A stretch of 64,000 nt of DNA from Trichaptum fuscoviolaceum (taxonomy: Eukaryota > Basidiomycota > Agaricomycetes > Hymenochaetales > Trichaptaceae), in contig CAJSYZ010000002.1 in the NCBI GenBank assembly GCA_910574455.1, positions 3,373,671-3,437,670 on the forward strand, given 5' to 3'. Within the stretch, counting starts at the first letter, position 1. Every line of letters starts with the position of its first letter. Below the pieces are notes generated by a model. That model worked only from the letters and a program-made list of their open reading frames with translations, was not told the DNA's origin and searched no databases. The translations under genes were made by a program, and so were the position numbers. Positions 47,862 to 59,421 of the stretch are shown piece after piece.

Positions 47862-50800
47862 ATGCTGTGTGTATTCGTTTCCATTACCCACCACTTATTT
47901 TCGTACTTTAGTGTTGACTTTTGTTCCGACCAGCCAACAAAACGCCAACGCACAAAGACCACCCGGCGCAGGCTCCCTGCAGAACAACACGAATGTGAAC
48001 CCGTCACTACTCCCGAACTACCAACAGGCTGCTCCTCAAGATACATCCCAGTTCTTCTCTAACCTCGATGCATCGTCGTCAAAGCAGCTCGCTGCACTCA
48101 CCGCTGCCGGGAACGTTAGGCGCGCTACGCTTTCACAGCCTGGCGGAACCTCGGGAAGTTTTGTCGGAGGAATAGCTTCATCTCAACACGGTTTTGGCCC
48201 AGCCTCTTCAGCGCTCGGCCACGGCTCACCTGTCCAATTACATCAGGCACACACCACTGTAGGCTTGCCATCTGCTTCCACGCCGTTCAACATGCATCCT
48301 CAAGGCGATCCCTCCCTCCATCAGCGTCAGAGCATGAAAATGTCCGCTCAGAATATGAATTCGCAGTCATATAGGTCTCGCCAACAAGGCTTTTTACAGA
48401 GCTTGGCAAGGATCATGGCCGGTCGGAACACACCTCTTCCTCCTTCCATCACAGGCGTGCAGGTTCCTTATGACCCAGCGACGTCTCCGTGGAAAGGTCT
48501 CGAGCCGGCGTCCGAGATTGGCGGCTTCAGGCTGGCAGACAAAGATGTCGATCTTTTTCTGCTATATGGTCTCGTTCACCAGGCCGGTGGGGCTAATAAA
48601 GTCCAGCAGCAGAACGCGTGGGCTTCTCTCCTGCCTCAATTTGGCCTCCCAGAGACGCTCCCCCATCCTCAAGAAAATGGCGATTTATCAACTGCGCGTG
48701 CCATCGCGCGGTACTACGCGTTGCTTCTTTCTCCGTTTGAAGAAGCATATTTGACAAATCTGAAAGAAGCGCAGCGACAGAATGCAATGCAGGGTCGTCC
48801 TCCTCAAGGATTTTCTGGTCAACCAAATGGAATGACAGGCAGCGGCATGCCTGGCACACAATTTCCTGTCCAGGGATCTAATGTTGCGGGGTCGCATTAT
48901 CAAGCGCAGGCAATCCCTCAAACGCCTCAGCTGCGGTCAAATTCTGGAATGATGGGCATGATGTCTAGTAGCCACCATGGACATAGCATGTCTCCCCCTG
49001 GCTCAGCAGCAGCAGGTGCAGCACAGAATCAGCTTACCTCTGGTCCTGAAGTGACTGGGCCCTCTTTCCCCACCGGAAGCACGGACCTAGACATGGACAT
49101 GGATAGTCGGAAGCGCAAGGTCAACGAATTCGAAGAATTGAATAGCAAGCGATCACGAAGGAAGACTGGTGCGTCATATATCCCCGTGGGACTTTTCACA
49201 CAGACTAACGGGATGATGAACCTTGCTCTGGCAGACTCTGAACCTCCCGTGACGTCTTCTGTATATACTTAAGTCATCCAACTCAACGTTTTGCTCATGC
49301 TGAAATTATCTTCTCCCTTTAGCGTCCTGGTTCAGACACAACGCCGCATCCCAATATGCAAACATCAGTACCCGGTGGTGCCGGTCCCGCTCGCGTTCAA
49401 CCATACCGAAGGAAGATTGAATACGTCCCACTTGCAAGAGAGGTTGACACTGCAGGAGGGCGGGACGTTAGTCAAATTCAGGCTGAAATAGCGCGACTAT
49501 CCAGGGGTCGGCTTCTACGCGATATCACTGAATGGGGTCGAGTGCACATCGACGCACTGATGATGTCTCTGCGCTCTCGAATATCTTCCGAACTGTCTTA
49601 TGCTCTCACGACTTTTGGACTTCTCACCACAATGCGCGGCCCTACTCCTGAAAGTGGCTTCCCCATTAGTCAATGCGGAGAACTACTCGATGAAGTGCTT
49701 GACTTGCTGGAAGAAGCTGCCTTCAATGGTGTTGAAGATACCGATACCGGAAATCCAGACCCAGATGTAAAAATAGTTACCAACCGGCAATTGGTTAGTT
49801 ATGCGCAAGACGATATGTCAGGCCCCTTTGTTCCTCCGAAGAAACGACCGGGAGACCAAGATCCAACCTCTGCCGGACCAGTGCAGCGACGGGCGGATAT
49901 AATTCGTATGGTGCTCATTATTCTGCGCAATTTGAGTGCTGTAGGGGATAATGTCGCCTATATGGGCCAGCATCCGATGGTGTCTCATCTCTTGCTTCGT
50001 TTGACTTGCGTTCATACCGACGTAGATGGCACACCTCGAGCGGCTTCTCCCAATTTGAGCCTCCCCGATTTGATTGCTGTCCGGAAAGAAGTCCTCATGA
50101 CATTCGCTAACCTCGCTGGTGCTGTTACACTGTCATCTTCCTCCACACCAACTGCGGACCAGGATCGACGAGCACGGCAAGTGTTCGAACTTGTTTCCTC
50201 ATATTTGGTGGATCCCACGGATGCGATATCGCCAGTCAATTGGATTGTTCAGTCTGGGGGCCTGACCACCCCTCATGTTCGCCCGCCCCTCCTCGCTGAT
50301 GCTGCATTAGAGGTTTTCTCACGGTTATCTCAACCAGATGCGAACCGACAGGTCATCTCCAGTACCGTTCCTAAAGGATGGATATGGAAACTTTTTGAAT
50401 CATTGATACATCGCTTACCAACAACCGACACAGACTATACACTCATGTACCGTGAAGATCCATGGATGGCCTATATGGAGAAGCTGGCGTTGGGACTTTA
50501 CTCGCTTGCCTACCTCATGTCGCCGGACCTGAAAAAGCGCACGATAGCAGATCGTCAACTTGCGTTTACGAAGGTCACGTTTAGCGTCGTAAAGAAGTTC
50601 ATGAGTGGAGGGGCACAGATGACGGATTGTCGGCTGAAGTTCTACTACTGTTGCAGACGACTCATCGAGACGATGAAATTGATCGACGAGGGAGGCGATT
50701 CTTTTGACTCGTCACAACCAAGTGTGCCTCCATTGTCGTTTGGGGTTGGTTATGGCGAGGTCGGGGATAAAAGAATAGAAAAAGGCTTCGGAGTGTGGGG

Positions 50801-50921
50801 CGGATATAGGGACGATGTACTTTGGCACATTATGATGCAGCGTGAGCTCGACGACATCATGTTCACTGAGCTTGAAAGTCTTGCACGCGTTGACCTTGGG
50901 CCAGAGATTCCCGTAAATTAA
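47862..50921 (+). CDS. SWI1: SWI/SNF chromatin-remodelling subunit Swi1 (ARID domain)
   Basis: DNA-binding ARID subunit of the SWI/SNF nucleosome remodeller (ARID1-like). Three exons (47862-47868, 47912-49260, 49323-50921) give 984 residues. The N-terminus is Gln/Asn/Ser/Pro-rich. The ARID domain spans about residues 158-290: RQQGFLQSLARIMAGRNTPLPPS, then VDLFLLYGLVHQAGGANKV, NAWASLLPQFGLP and AIARYYALLLSPFEEAYL. A nuclear localisation signal (RKRKVN plus KRSRRK) precedes exon 3. The C-terminal half is helical, as in the ARID1/Swi1 C-terminal (BAF250_C) domain: RADIIRMVLIILRNLSAV, EVLMTFANLAGAV, ADAALEVFSRLSQPD. The start in a 7 nt first exon is the only one I found that keeps frame; other 5' exons are possible. 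Confidence 0.9.
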
Positions 50922-51203
50922 TTTAGTCTGTCTCTTCTGCTTGGTTTGGCGTGCTTTCGCTTTGCTTATATATTTTAGTCGTTGTTGTTTGTAGAATATT
51001 TGCATGTAACGATATGTATATGCTGAGTCCTTCCACGCATTTCGGCCGAAAATGGATCCCTTCGCTTGCAGCACTGGTGTTCAGTTGCGCCTGAGTATTA
51101 TGTAGTCCGTTAGCTCCGCTTGGGAAATATATGACACCTAGTAGTACAGAAATGTGCAGGAGCTGGTTCTGCCGGTCCTTGACCTTGACCATATTCTTCA
51201 AGG

Positions 51204-53041
51204 ATGGCTGTCTCTCGTCTAGCGTCATATAGGCTGGGCTCAGTGGTCTACTCGAGACGGTGGGCTAGTACATCTTCGCGTGCTCTTGCTGGTCTCAACT
51301 CTGTCTCCGAAACCGACCTCGCTCATTTCTCTCAAATTTTGCCAGAGTCATGTATTCTGTCGACGCTCCCACCTACTTCGAACTCACCAGAAGACCTCTC
51401 AATATACAACACGGATTGGATGGGAAAATACAAGGGTAGCTCTACGACAGTCCTTAGGCCAAAGACAACCGAACAAGTGAGCCAAATCATGAAATGGTGC
51501 TGGGAGAGGAGGATTGGTGTTGTTCCACAGGGGGGGAACACTGGCCTAGTCGGTGGCAGCGTCCCGCTGAAGGACGAGCTAATAATCAGCTTGGCGAACA
51601 TGAACAAAGTGAGGACTTTCGACCCGGTCACAGGCAAGACATCGTTTTATGGCCTGAAACATTTGGCTAATGAATTACGAACAGGAATTCTTGTGGCTGA
51701 TGCCGGCTGCGTGTTAGATGCATTGTCAGAACATATCTCTCCATATAAACACATCATGCCGATAGATCTAGGTGCCAAAGGCAGGTGAGTACAATGATGT
51801 ACAAAAACCACTGCTAGTCTAAAGGGCATTTTGTTAGTTGCATGATTGGCGGAAATGTTGCCACGAACGCCGGTGGATTGCGACTTCTGCGGTTTGGTTC
51901 GCTACATGGCAATGTCCTCGGTCTGGAGGTTGTCCTCCCTGATGGGACTATTTTGAACCAACTATCAGAATTACGAAAGGATAACACCGGTATATTTAGT
52001 GACAGCTTGATAGCCCATTGAGTCTAATGTACACCGTAGGTTATGACCTTAAGCAGCTCTTCATCGGGGCGGAGGGGACACTCGGTATAATTACCGGTGT
52101 ATCAATTTTGACAGCTGCAGCACCCCAAGCAACTCACAATGTCTTGCTCGCCCTTCCCAGTACGAAGAATGTCCTCCCTCTATTCAAGAAAGTCAAGGAG
52201 AATTTGTCGGAGATTCTGTCTGCCTTCGAGTTCATTGACCGTGGGGCATACGACCTTGCAGTCAAGCACGGGCAGGGTAAAGGGCTGAGCGAGGAGGACG
52301 CGGAGGGCGCGGAGTGCTTCGTGTTAGTAGAAACCAGCGGAGGCAAGCGTGAACACGACGAAGAGGTAATACTTCACTCTAATCGCGCATTACCGTGATG
52401 GCTTATATCAACTATAGAAACTAAACCATCTCCTTGAAATTCTAATGGAAGGGGAAGATCCTCTGATCACCACCGGCGTCTTGTCTCAGTCGCCTGCTCA
52501 GTTCGCTTCCCTGCTGGCATTACGAGAAGGAATCACTGAGGCAGTCTCCAAAGAGGGCAAGGCCTACAAGTACGATATCTCAATACCACAATCTACCTTC
52601 AAGCAAGTCGTCGATACGACGCGGGAACATATTCGCAATAAGGGTCTCTTAAAGGAAGGTGCTGTGAGGCACGTCATTGGATATGGACACGTTGGCGATG
52701 GTATGCAAAGCTTTCTTGTCCTGCTTCAGTTTATTAACCCTTTTTCAGGCAATTTGCATTTGAATATTGTCGCAGACCAATACTCGCAAGAGATTCAAGA
52801 TGCATTAGAGCCATTTGTTTACGAGCTTGTTTGTGAGTCTTGTAATAATACTTACACGATACTTGCTTACACGTCGCTAGCGAGCCTGCATGGCTCAATA
52901 TCTGCGGAGCATGGCATCGGCTCGCACAAAACTCATGCGCTGCACTATTCCAAGAACGCCGTAAGCATCGAATGGATGAAGAAAATCAAGAAGCTCTTCG
53001 ATGAGAGAGGTATCATGAACCCAGGGAAAGTGCTTGAATAG
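51204..53041 (+). CDS. D-2-hydroxyglutarate dehydrogenase, mitochondrial (FAD-linked)
   Basis: Oxidises D-2-hydroxyglutarate to 2-oxoglutarate in mitochondria. Seven exons (51204-51633, 51685-51784, 51838-51989, 52040-52365, 52418-52700, 52749-52832, 52881-53041) give 511 residues. The N-terminus [22 protein letters not shown] is a basic amphipathic mitochondrial signal. FAD-binding motifs are [42 protein letters not shown] and [23 protein letters not shown]. The catalytic metal/substrate site is at [13 protein letters not shown] and [10 protein letters not shown]. Close similarity to animal D2HGDH (LSAFEFID, HVGYGHxGDGNLHL) favours it over D-lactate dehydrogenase. The first intron is a 51 nt GC-AG intron that is open in frame. 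Confidence 0.93.
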
Positions 53042-53292
53042 GAGGGTTGTGATCTTTATGCTCTATGTATTATTTTTTGACATAAAACTTAATAAAAACA
53101 TAGAAATTTACAATTGTAAGGGATGTCGACCGGCGCTTTCCGAAGTTGCCAGTGGTGACACTACAGTAGTTTTCCCGAAAAGGGGGCGTCGTGGTTGGCG
53201 TCGTAACCTTGTTCTATACTGCCAAACCCACCACCATCGTATCGAAACCCTAGCAGCCCCGCCTGCCCCGGTGCTGATTCCTTCTCCGATAA

Positions 53293-55007
53293 ATGGTATC
53301 CAGTGACCATAACTTGTCCACCTGAAATTCTTTCTAACCCACCTCTACTCAGGTTGAGCATGAACCCACCGACGTCAATGGCTCATCGCAGCCACCCAGT
53401 TCCCAGATATTCGTCGTAGAAGGTCAACCACTCAAGTTTTTTATCCAGAAGGATATTCCAAATGAGATACGTGAGCAGGTGCAGGAGCAAATACAGGTAT
53501 AATTACCCTCATCTGTGGTCAGCATCATATGGTCGCTAACCTTTACTTACAGGCGTTGGGCGGTACTTGTGAGACGAAAGTACCAATAAGAGGCTTCATA
53601 ATCTATCAGCCGGGATCTCAAGAGGCTCAACGTCTAAAGGATAGTTGGCAGAGGCCAGAGAGACCGGAGAGGCATTTTGTACCACTCTCCTGGATTGAAG
53701 CGAGCAAGCAGAAAGGGAAACCAATACCTCAAATTTTTGTCGACAAAACCACAGCGGAGCCTGTTAAGATACATATTCATGCAGCCATTGCAAATCCACA
53801 ATATCGGGAGGAGTTGTCAGTGAAAATTGCTGTATGTGAAAAACTATCATTACTGGAGATTGTTCTAATTCTTTCGAATAGAATTATGGCGGAGAAACCT
53901 GTCCATCGGGTGATGAAGCCAGAATCATACTTGCTCCTGCAGACACCGACTTCTTTAGGGAAATGCGTCGACAGCTTCAGGGAAATGACCAGAAGTATGT
54001 GGAGCACCTGAAGTGGTTGGAAACCTGCATGCAACAGGAGATGTACTATAATAGCCCGAATCCTATCCGAAACCCCGGTGGTCGCAGACCTGGAGACGAG
54101 TAAGCTGCCAAATTTTCATACCGGACTGAGTGTTGTCTGACCTCATCTTAAAGGCGAACTGCTTTTTCCGAAGAAGATGAAGTCAATCTATGCAATTGGA
54201 TAGCTTCAGTAATCCCTTACAAGGAATCCGGTGGACGGACAGGCAACAAGATCTATCAAGAACTGGTGTCTCGGGTGAGTTAAACCTCCTTGTTGCGTGC
54301 GTGATAAGTACTTAACCTAAGCATTTAAGGCAAACTTACCCGGTTACGAATGGGTTGGACGGCACACCTGGCAGTCATGGCGTGAACGATATAAGAAGAA
54401 CGCCTTACGGCTCGACCAGCATATAGCTGCGATTGTGAACCTAAGCCAGACAAACACACATGATAAAGCTCAATTTGGCTTCTTCAAGCTCACAGAAGGT
54501 CGGCAGGCGCCAACGCGTAAGCGGAAGCGTAAGGTTAAGGGCGAGGAGCAGGGAGCTGAGGACATAGTCTCCGGCGAGAATGGGACTCTGATGGCCACGC
54601 AGGGGCAGGGCTCACAGGAGAATGAATGGGCAATTAAAGTAGGTGACGCACCCACGCCCGACTGGGCGAAACGAACTGAGGGTGAGGCAACCGACGAGAA
54701 ACGTATCAAGTCCGGAACGTCTACCTTTCGTACATTTGTTCTAGCGCCCGCCCCAGATTACGGTGTCCCTTCAACTAGTGCTCACGCGCAGAATGTGATG
54801 GGGGATTTCACATCCGCAACAGAATTCGCTGCTGATTTTGGTGCGCCTGGAGCCATGCACCCCATCGATCGGGCCATCTTTGACATCGCCCAGGAGTTTC
54901 ACTTCGTTCCAGATGAAGTTCGTGCCTGGTATGAGAAAACGAGAGATCTGAACGCGACAAGGCTGCGTTTCGGAAGGATGCGCGCGGTTTTGAATACAAT
55001 GCCTTAG
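53293..55007 (+). CDS. RAP1: Rap1 telomere protein (TERF2IP-like)
   Basis: Telomere protein with a BRCT domain, a Rap1-type Myb domain and a C-terminal helical region. Six exons (53293-53295, 53353-53496, 53553-53831, 53882-54099, 54154-54274, 54330-55007) give 480 residues. The BRCT domain is residues about 15-135: FFIQKDIPNEIREQVQEQIQ, LGGTCETKVPIRGFIIYQ and HFVPLSWIEASKQ. The Myb domain starts near residue 215: RTAFSEEDEVNLCNWIAS, GGRTGNKIYQELV and YEWVGRHTWQSWRERYKKN, which is characteristic of TERF2IP/Rap1. A basic stretch RKRKRKVKG follows. The C-terminal helices (DRAIFDIAQEFHFVPDEVRAWYE, TRLRFGRMRAVL) resemble the RCT interaction domain. The first exon is the ATG alone; an additional upstream exon cannot be excluded. 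Confidence 0.85.
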
Positions 55008-55113
55008 GGAACAGAGGAACATAACGGCTATATATTTCTACTATAATGTTGTATACTAAGGGATATCAGAGCAATGAAACACAGAGGAATGTACACATAT
55101 AATATATAGCGCC

Positions 55114-56649
55114 CTAAGCTACCAGTGATTCCAGATCGCCCAGTACGTGACCAGCGCCCTTCGGTGCAGATGGCGAGTCTGGTTTCTTCCTAGGCCTAAC
55201 CTTAATTAGCGTTTCAGTTAGAGAAAAGACATCGACTATCACTCACTTCTCACCCGCGGCGGTTGAAGGAAATGAACTGAATAAATCTGGATGTTTTGGT
55301 GGAGGCGATTCACTGTACAAATATTAAGATAACCCTCCGAGACTGGATCACACATGGCCATACCTGAAGTAAGGATGCTTCAAAGCCTCTGCAGCGCTGA
55401 TTCTCTGATCTGGGTCGTACGTCAAGAGTTGAGCGAGAAGATCTATACAAGCGACAGTTAGGTAAGGAAACCTCTGTCGTAGCTGTGAGGAATGTGGTGC
55501 AGGAAGAGTCAGAGTCTTTGCGACTGGAAGAGAGTGGTAATTAGGCCAAGTAGCAGATGATGGAGGCCCGAGTAGCTTGAAGATCATCGATAGAAGTTCG
55601 ACTTCGTTCTTTGCTTGAAAGAGAGGCTCCTTGAGCAGCAGCTCCGCAAATATACAGCCGACAGACCACATATCAACTGCAGTTGAATAAGTCGTTGCTC
55701 CAAGCAGAATCTCGGGTGCACTATGTGATAACATTAGCGCACAGAATTGCGCAGGTAATGGACTTGAACGTACCGATACCAAAGGGTCACGACCAGTTGA
55801 GTTAGCCCGCCTAGTCCGACAGGGTCTCCATATCTGCGAGCTAGCCCGAAGTCTGCTACTTTTATCGTTCCACGGTTGTTCATTAGTAGATTGCTTGTCT
55901 TGAGGTCACGGTGTAAAATCCAATTCGAATGGCAGTGGGCAACAGCCGACAAGAGCTGAAGCATTAGCGTCTTAATTTCTGATTGCAGAAATGGTTGAGG
56001 CATAAGAGTCAGAAGAGACTTCAAATCGTGTTCGATAAAGTCCATAACGATGAAGACTCTACGGCGTAGGATAGATGATGTATAGATCCCTGTGTGATGC
56101 CCCTTCATTGGTGCAGAATAGAAAATAGCAGCTCACGCACTGAGTAAGTGTCTCGCCAACAACGACTTCTCGTATTCCAACCACATTTTCGTGTTTGCAT
56201 GCTATCAAAGCGTTGATCTCCCGGAGTGCTGTAATGGGAAACCCATATTTCTCCTCGTCCAGCTTGAGCTTTTTGAGAGCGACCACATCCCCTGTCTGTC
56301 TATCTCTTGCCCGGAAGACAACACCATATGACCCTTCTTCGATTTGATTCAGCCTCTCGTATGAATAAACCGAACGTGAGGACATTAATGGTGGGTGAGA
56401 AGTGCGGGGTGGGACAAATCTACTATGCGGTTTCGAATTGCTCGTCGACGCTAACGCTGCTTCTTGGGGATTTCGAGGAGGCTCATCCAACTCATGAACT
56501 CGGATATTTTTGATTTTTGGACGTTTCTTTATAATGTTTCGTAGCCTCGCCAGCTCTGTTTCTTCCTCGTCCGTGACAGCGTCCCATTTCGATCGCTTCC
56601 GAGATGTGGGCGTTGAAGAGCCTGGAAGGTTTTGAGAGGAATCAGACAT
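55114..56649 (-). CDS. CDK11: Cyclin-dependent kinase 11 (CDK11/CDC2L, PITSLRE family)
   Basis: Cdc2-like kinase related to human CDK11, which with cyclin L acts in pre-mRNA processing and transcription. Five exons (56649-56141, 56058-55774, 55720-55364, 55312-55247, 55195-55114) give 432 residues. After a basic Ser-rich N-terminus the kinase domain begins at about residue 100: [25 protein letters not shown], a cyclin-binding helix [48 protein letters not shown] and [11 protein letters not shown]. The C-helix reads PITALRE where human CDK11 has PITSLRE. Catalytic residues are intact. The closing exons give a short Lys/Pro tail ending LESLVA. Confidence 0.95.
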
Positions 56650-56858
56650 GGTGGTTTGTTCATAGAAGCAAAGTAACCGTGGGGGAAATCGCACATGCAC
56701 ACTATATACCTTTTGTCATACACGAACGCAGTCCAAATTAGCCTATGGTAAACCATGTTCATCAGGACCCGCACCGGTAAAGATGTACATCCTGACTTGT
56801 ATATATATTAGGAGCGCACGGATCTCCACTCTCCCAAGCTTTCGCATATACACCGACG
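56650..56858. promoter_or_regulatory. Bidirectional promoter, CDK11 / ABM protein
   Basis: A 209 bp interval between divergent start codons (56649 minus, 56859 plus). A TATATATA run at about 56800-56807 lies roughly 55 bp before the ABM-protein ATG. Confidence 0.5.
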
Positions 56859-57462
56859 ATGGCGACAACAGCTGAACACTTCACCGGTCCAGTAATCCTC
56901 AATGCTACTGTAAGTAGGTCTAACGTCTCCATCTCACCTGTATAACATAGCTTGTGCTATCAGCTTCATGCCAAGCCAGGCAAAGGCGACGCTGTGGAGA
57001 AATTACTGAAGGCAATTCACGGATTTGCAAACTCGGAAAAGGAGCCAGGATGCAGTACTTTCCGTACATGCAGGTCCGGCGATAACTTCATCGTCTTCGA
57101 GAAGTGAGTAGAACTCTATCTCGTACGGAGTAATTTATTTAAAAAAAATACACTTGAAATCATAGGTATAACGATAACAAAGCAGTCGCTACGTAAGTCT
57201 ATGATCATCGAGATGAGAGTTTCTTGCTAAACTAAAGTTGCACAGTCACTTTGAAAGCGAAGAGTTCAAGGCTCTCGCAGCTGCGATTCCTGACGTTCTT
57301 ACTGAGGTAGGTTCTGCTTCACCGTTTATCGAAATGATGACTGATATCGCGATCAGCCCCCGCAATTACTATACTACGAGGAGTTTACCAGCAATTGAGT
57401 ACAGGCGCTTTGTCGTTATCAAGAGCGAATTGGAGTATGAAGTCGGACGGCCGTGTATATGA
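56859..57462 (+). CDS. Small ABM-domain (antibiotic biosynthesis monooxygenase-like) protein
   Basis: Ferredoxin-like-fold protein; ABM-family members are oxygenases or quinone-modifying enzymes acting as dimers. Four exons (56859-56909, 56964-57103, 57166-57192, 57246-57462) give about 144 residues. The core is visible: VILNATLHAKPGKGDAVEKLLKAI, EKEPGCSTFRTCRSGDNFIVFEKY and ATHFESEEFKALAAAIPDVLTE. The part after LTEV is not typical of the family. An intron from 57307 to about 57404 would instead give a shorter ending (ALCRYQERIGV, stop at 57438-57440). The true 3' end is unsettled. No heme ligand or catalytic residue can be assigned. Confidence 0.75.
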
Positions 57463-58286
57463 ATCATGAGCATTCTATAATGAAGAAGACGATACTACTT
57501 ACTACACTGACAGCAACGTCAATTCAAAGGACCCATTCGGCGATTCTGAAGTGAAAGCTTACACTAGATCTATCGGAATGAGTAACGCTCGAGTTTGAGT
57601 CAGAGCCAGATACATGCGACTTCGCGTACAAGCGCACCGCTCCCATTCAAGTTGCTGATTGAATCAATCCATGTGGACTGTTAGTCACAGCGAGCAAGGA
57701 ACGTCTACTTCCAGATGGCTTGGAGGAGATAGTACGCATGCATGTAGCTTGACAAAACGACGATGCTTCATAGTTGACCAGGAGGTAGTGAGAAGTAAGA
57801 TTATGTATACCTGTCAAAGTCCTATAGACTAAGAGAATGTCCCTTCTGTACTTGTTCCTTCAAGTTGAGTTCCGGTTTGTTTTTAATCAATGGAAAAGAG
57901 TGAACGCCCACACACCGCCCCTACAAGCTTTACAAGGAGCGGATTCGGGATCCCAGATGTCGTGTCCACACATGAACTGAAATCAGCACATACCATACAG
58001 CAACTGCTACTAGTGTGAGGTGCTATTCTGAGGGAGAACATAAGAGAACAAGATGGGCGTTGAGTGCTATAAAGTAGTTCCAGCTCACCTGAGAGAGAGC
58101 CGTGCCCGGTTTGTTTGGTTCAACTTGAAAAGTTTCATTCCCTTACTCCCACCGGGAGTAAAGGGCACTGTTGAGTCTAAATTCACCGGATGTCAGTTTT
58201 CACCGATGTTTCTCCGAGTTTTTTGTATTACTTAATTTGTATACAATTTCAGTTTCGTCAACCGTTTCTCTGTTTTCTCTTATGTA
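57463..58286. other. Gene-free interval
   Basis: About 820 bp with no convincing gene on either strand. It contains the inverted repeat at 58140-58165, listed separately, and leads into the direct repeat that opens the helicase-remnant block. Confidence 0.5.
58140..58165. repeat. Short imperfect inverted repeat
   Basis: Arms CCCTTACTCCC (58140-58150) and GGGAGTAAAGGG (58154-58165) are reverse complements except for one extra A, with a 3 nt spacer. The left arm recurs exactly inside both 44 bp direct repeats (58318-58328 and 59453-59463). It may mark the end of a small mobile element. Confidence 0.55.
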
Positions 58287-58330
58287 ACTAGAAACAGGCC
58301 GAGCTCCGCCGGCAAATCCCTTACTCCCTC
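58287..58330 (+). repeat. 44 bp direct repeat, copy 1
   Basis: Begins ACTAGAAACAGGCCGAG and ends CCCTTACTCCCTC. Copy 2 at 59422-59465 is identical over 44 bp, and the next 14 bp are also similar with four mismatches. The two copies bracket the degenerate DEAH-helicase segment. Confidence 0.9.
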
Positions 58331-58381
58331 TTGATGTCAAGAGTCAACAGGGGTGATTGAGAATGAAAGCTATAATGTCTA

Positions 58382-59321
58382 CTATGCAACGCATGGGAAT
58401 ATTAGAATGCATTGAATGCAGCAATACAAAATATCCGTACTTAAAGTTCGTTCATGAGCATTGTCAATACTCAAGGCAGAGTAACTCGCAAGATCCGGCA
58501 CCATGAAGGACTCTCGAAGAAGAATACCATGCTTCATGTATTTGATCATGGTCTTGTCACTTGTACAATCTTCGAAAATAATCGAATTTCCAACCTCATA
58601 GCCCACGTAGGCGCCTACTTCCTCAGCAACACGCGCTGCAACACTCATTGCAGGAACGCGACGCGGCAGCGTGCACCCGACATTCATCCCACTCACTGAT
58701 TTGCAAGCCTCGTGAAGGTACTGAGGGAGTTGTGTCGTCTTGTCCGAGCCTTTCTCTGCAACAACAATGAGCACGGGGAACTTTCGAATCACATCCAGTG
58801 GTTGATAGCGGGACTGACAGATTGACAGACTCATCTGCCTGTTGCCGATAGCTCAAGCACGCTTTCTGCTTCTTTGATCTGCTGCCTAGCAGGCGCTTCG
58901 CGGTTGTAAGATTTGCTTCCGCACTCATTGTGTCCGATAGAACGAGCTGGATTGTCTGGCAACTCGTCATTGTCGACAGGTTGCTCCTTGTCAAGAGCGC
59001 TGGTTCGGGATGTGCTGTGTTTCGTCTGCGCCGCTTCCCAGTGGTCGATGTCTTACAAACTGATCATTCTAGCCTTCGCTTCTTCGTATCGCTGATAGAG
59101 CACGACCTCCGAAGGACTTGTTCCTCTTCCCAGACTTCGCGTTCTCGCTTGGAGACCTTCATACCGCGAAACAGCGCTTCATCATCTACATTTTGCCGGC
59201 AAAGAAGCTCGATCTGCTGGAGCTCTTGCGTCGAGAGGTAGTCCTGTCGTGAGCGCTCATGGACGACGACGCGCGCCGAGTAATTGCATGTTGATAGAAT
59301 AGATATTAATAAGGCAACCAT
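58382..59321 (-). pseudogene. Decayed DEAH-box RNA helicase (Prp2/DHX16-like) fragment
   Basis: Minus-strand remnant of a spliceosomal-type DEAH helicase. From 59321 down: an N-terminal linker (LSTQELQQIELLCRQNVDDEALFRGMKVSKRE), a frame change near 59100 into YQRYEEAKARM, an in-frame TAA, then DIDHWEAAQTKHSTS. After another stop and frame change comes the start of the helicase core at 58834 (PLDVIRKFPVLIVVAEKGSDKTTQLPQYLHEA, CTLPRRVPAMSVAARVAEEVGA, DLASYSALSIDNAHERTLSTDIL), which stops at 58382. The Walker A GETGSGKT is AEKGSDKT and the DEAH box is DNAH. Most of the helicase C-terminus is missing. It is flanked by the 44 bp direct repeats. No function is likely. Confidence 0.8.
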
Positions 59322-59331
59322 GTCTCACACA

Positions 59332-59375
59332 ACTTTCGCACAATTGACAGGCGACTTTCGCACAATTGACAGGCG
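59332..59375 (+). repeat. Tandem repeat, 22 bp x 2
   Basis: Unit ACTTTCGCACAATTGACAGG plus CG is repeated exactly at 59332-59353 and 59354-59375. A degenerate third start (TTTTCTCACA) follows. It lies between the helicase remnant and direct-repeat copy 2. Confidence 0.9.
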
Positions 59376-59421
59376 ATTTTCTCACAGTTCAAGTAAAAAG
59401 AATTGTGCTCGGTGAGGGCCC

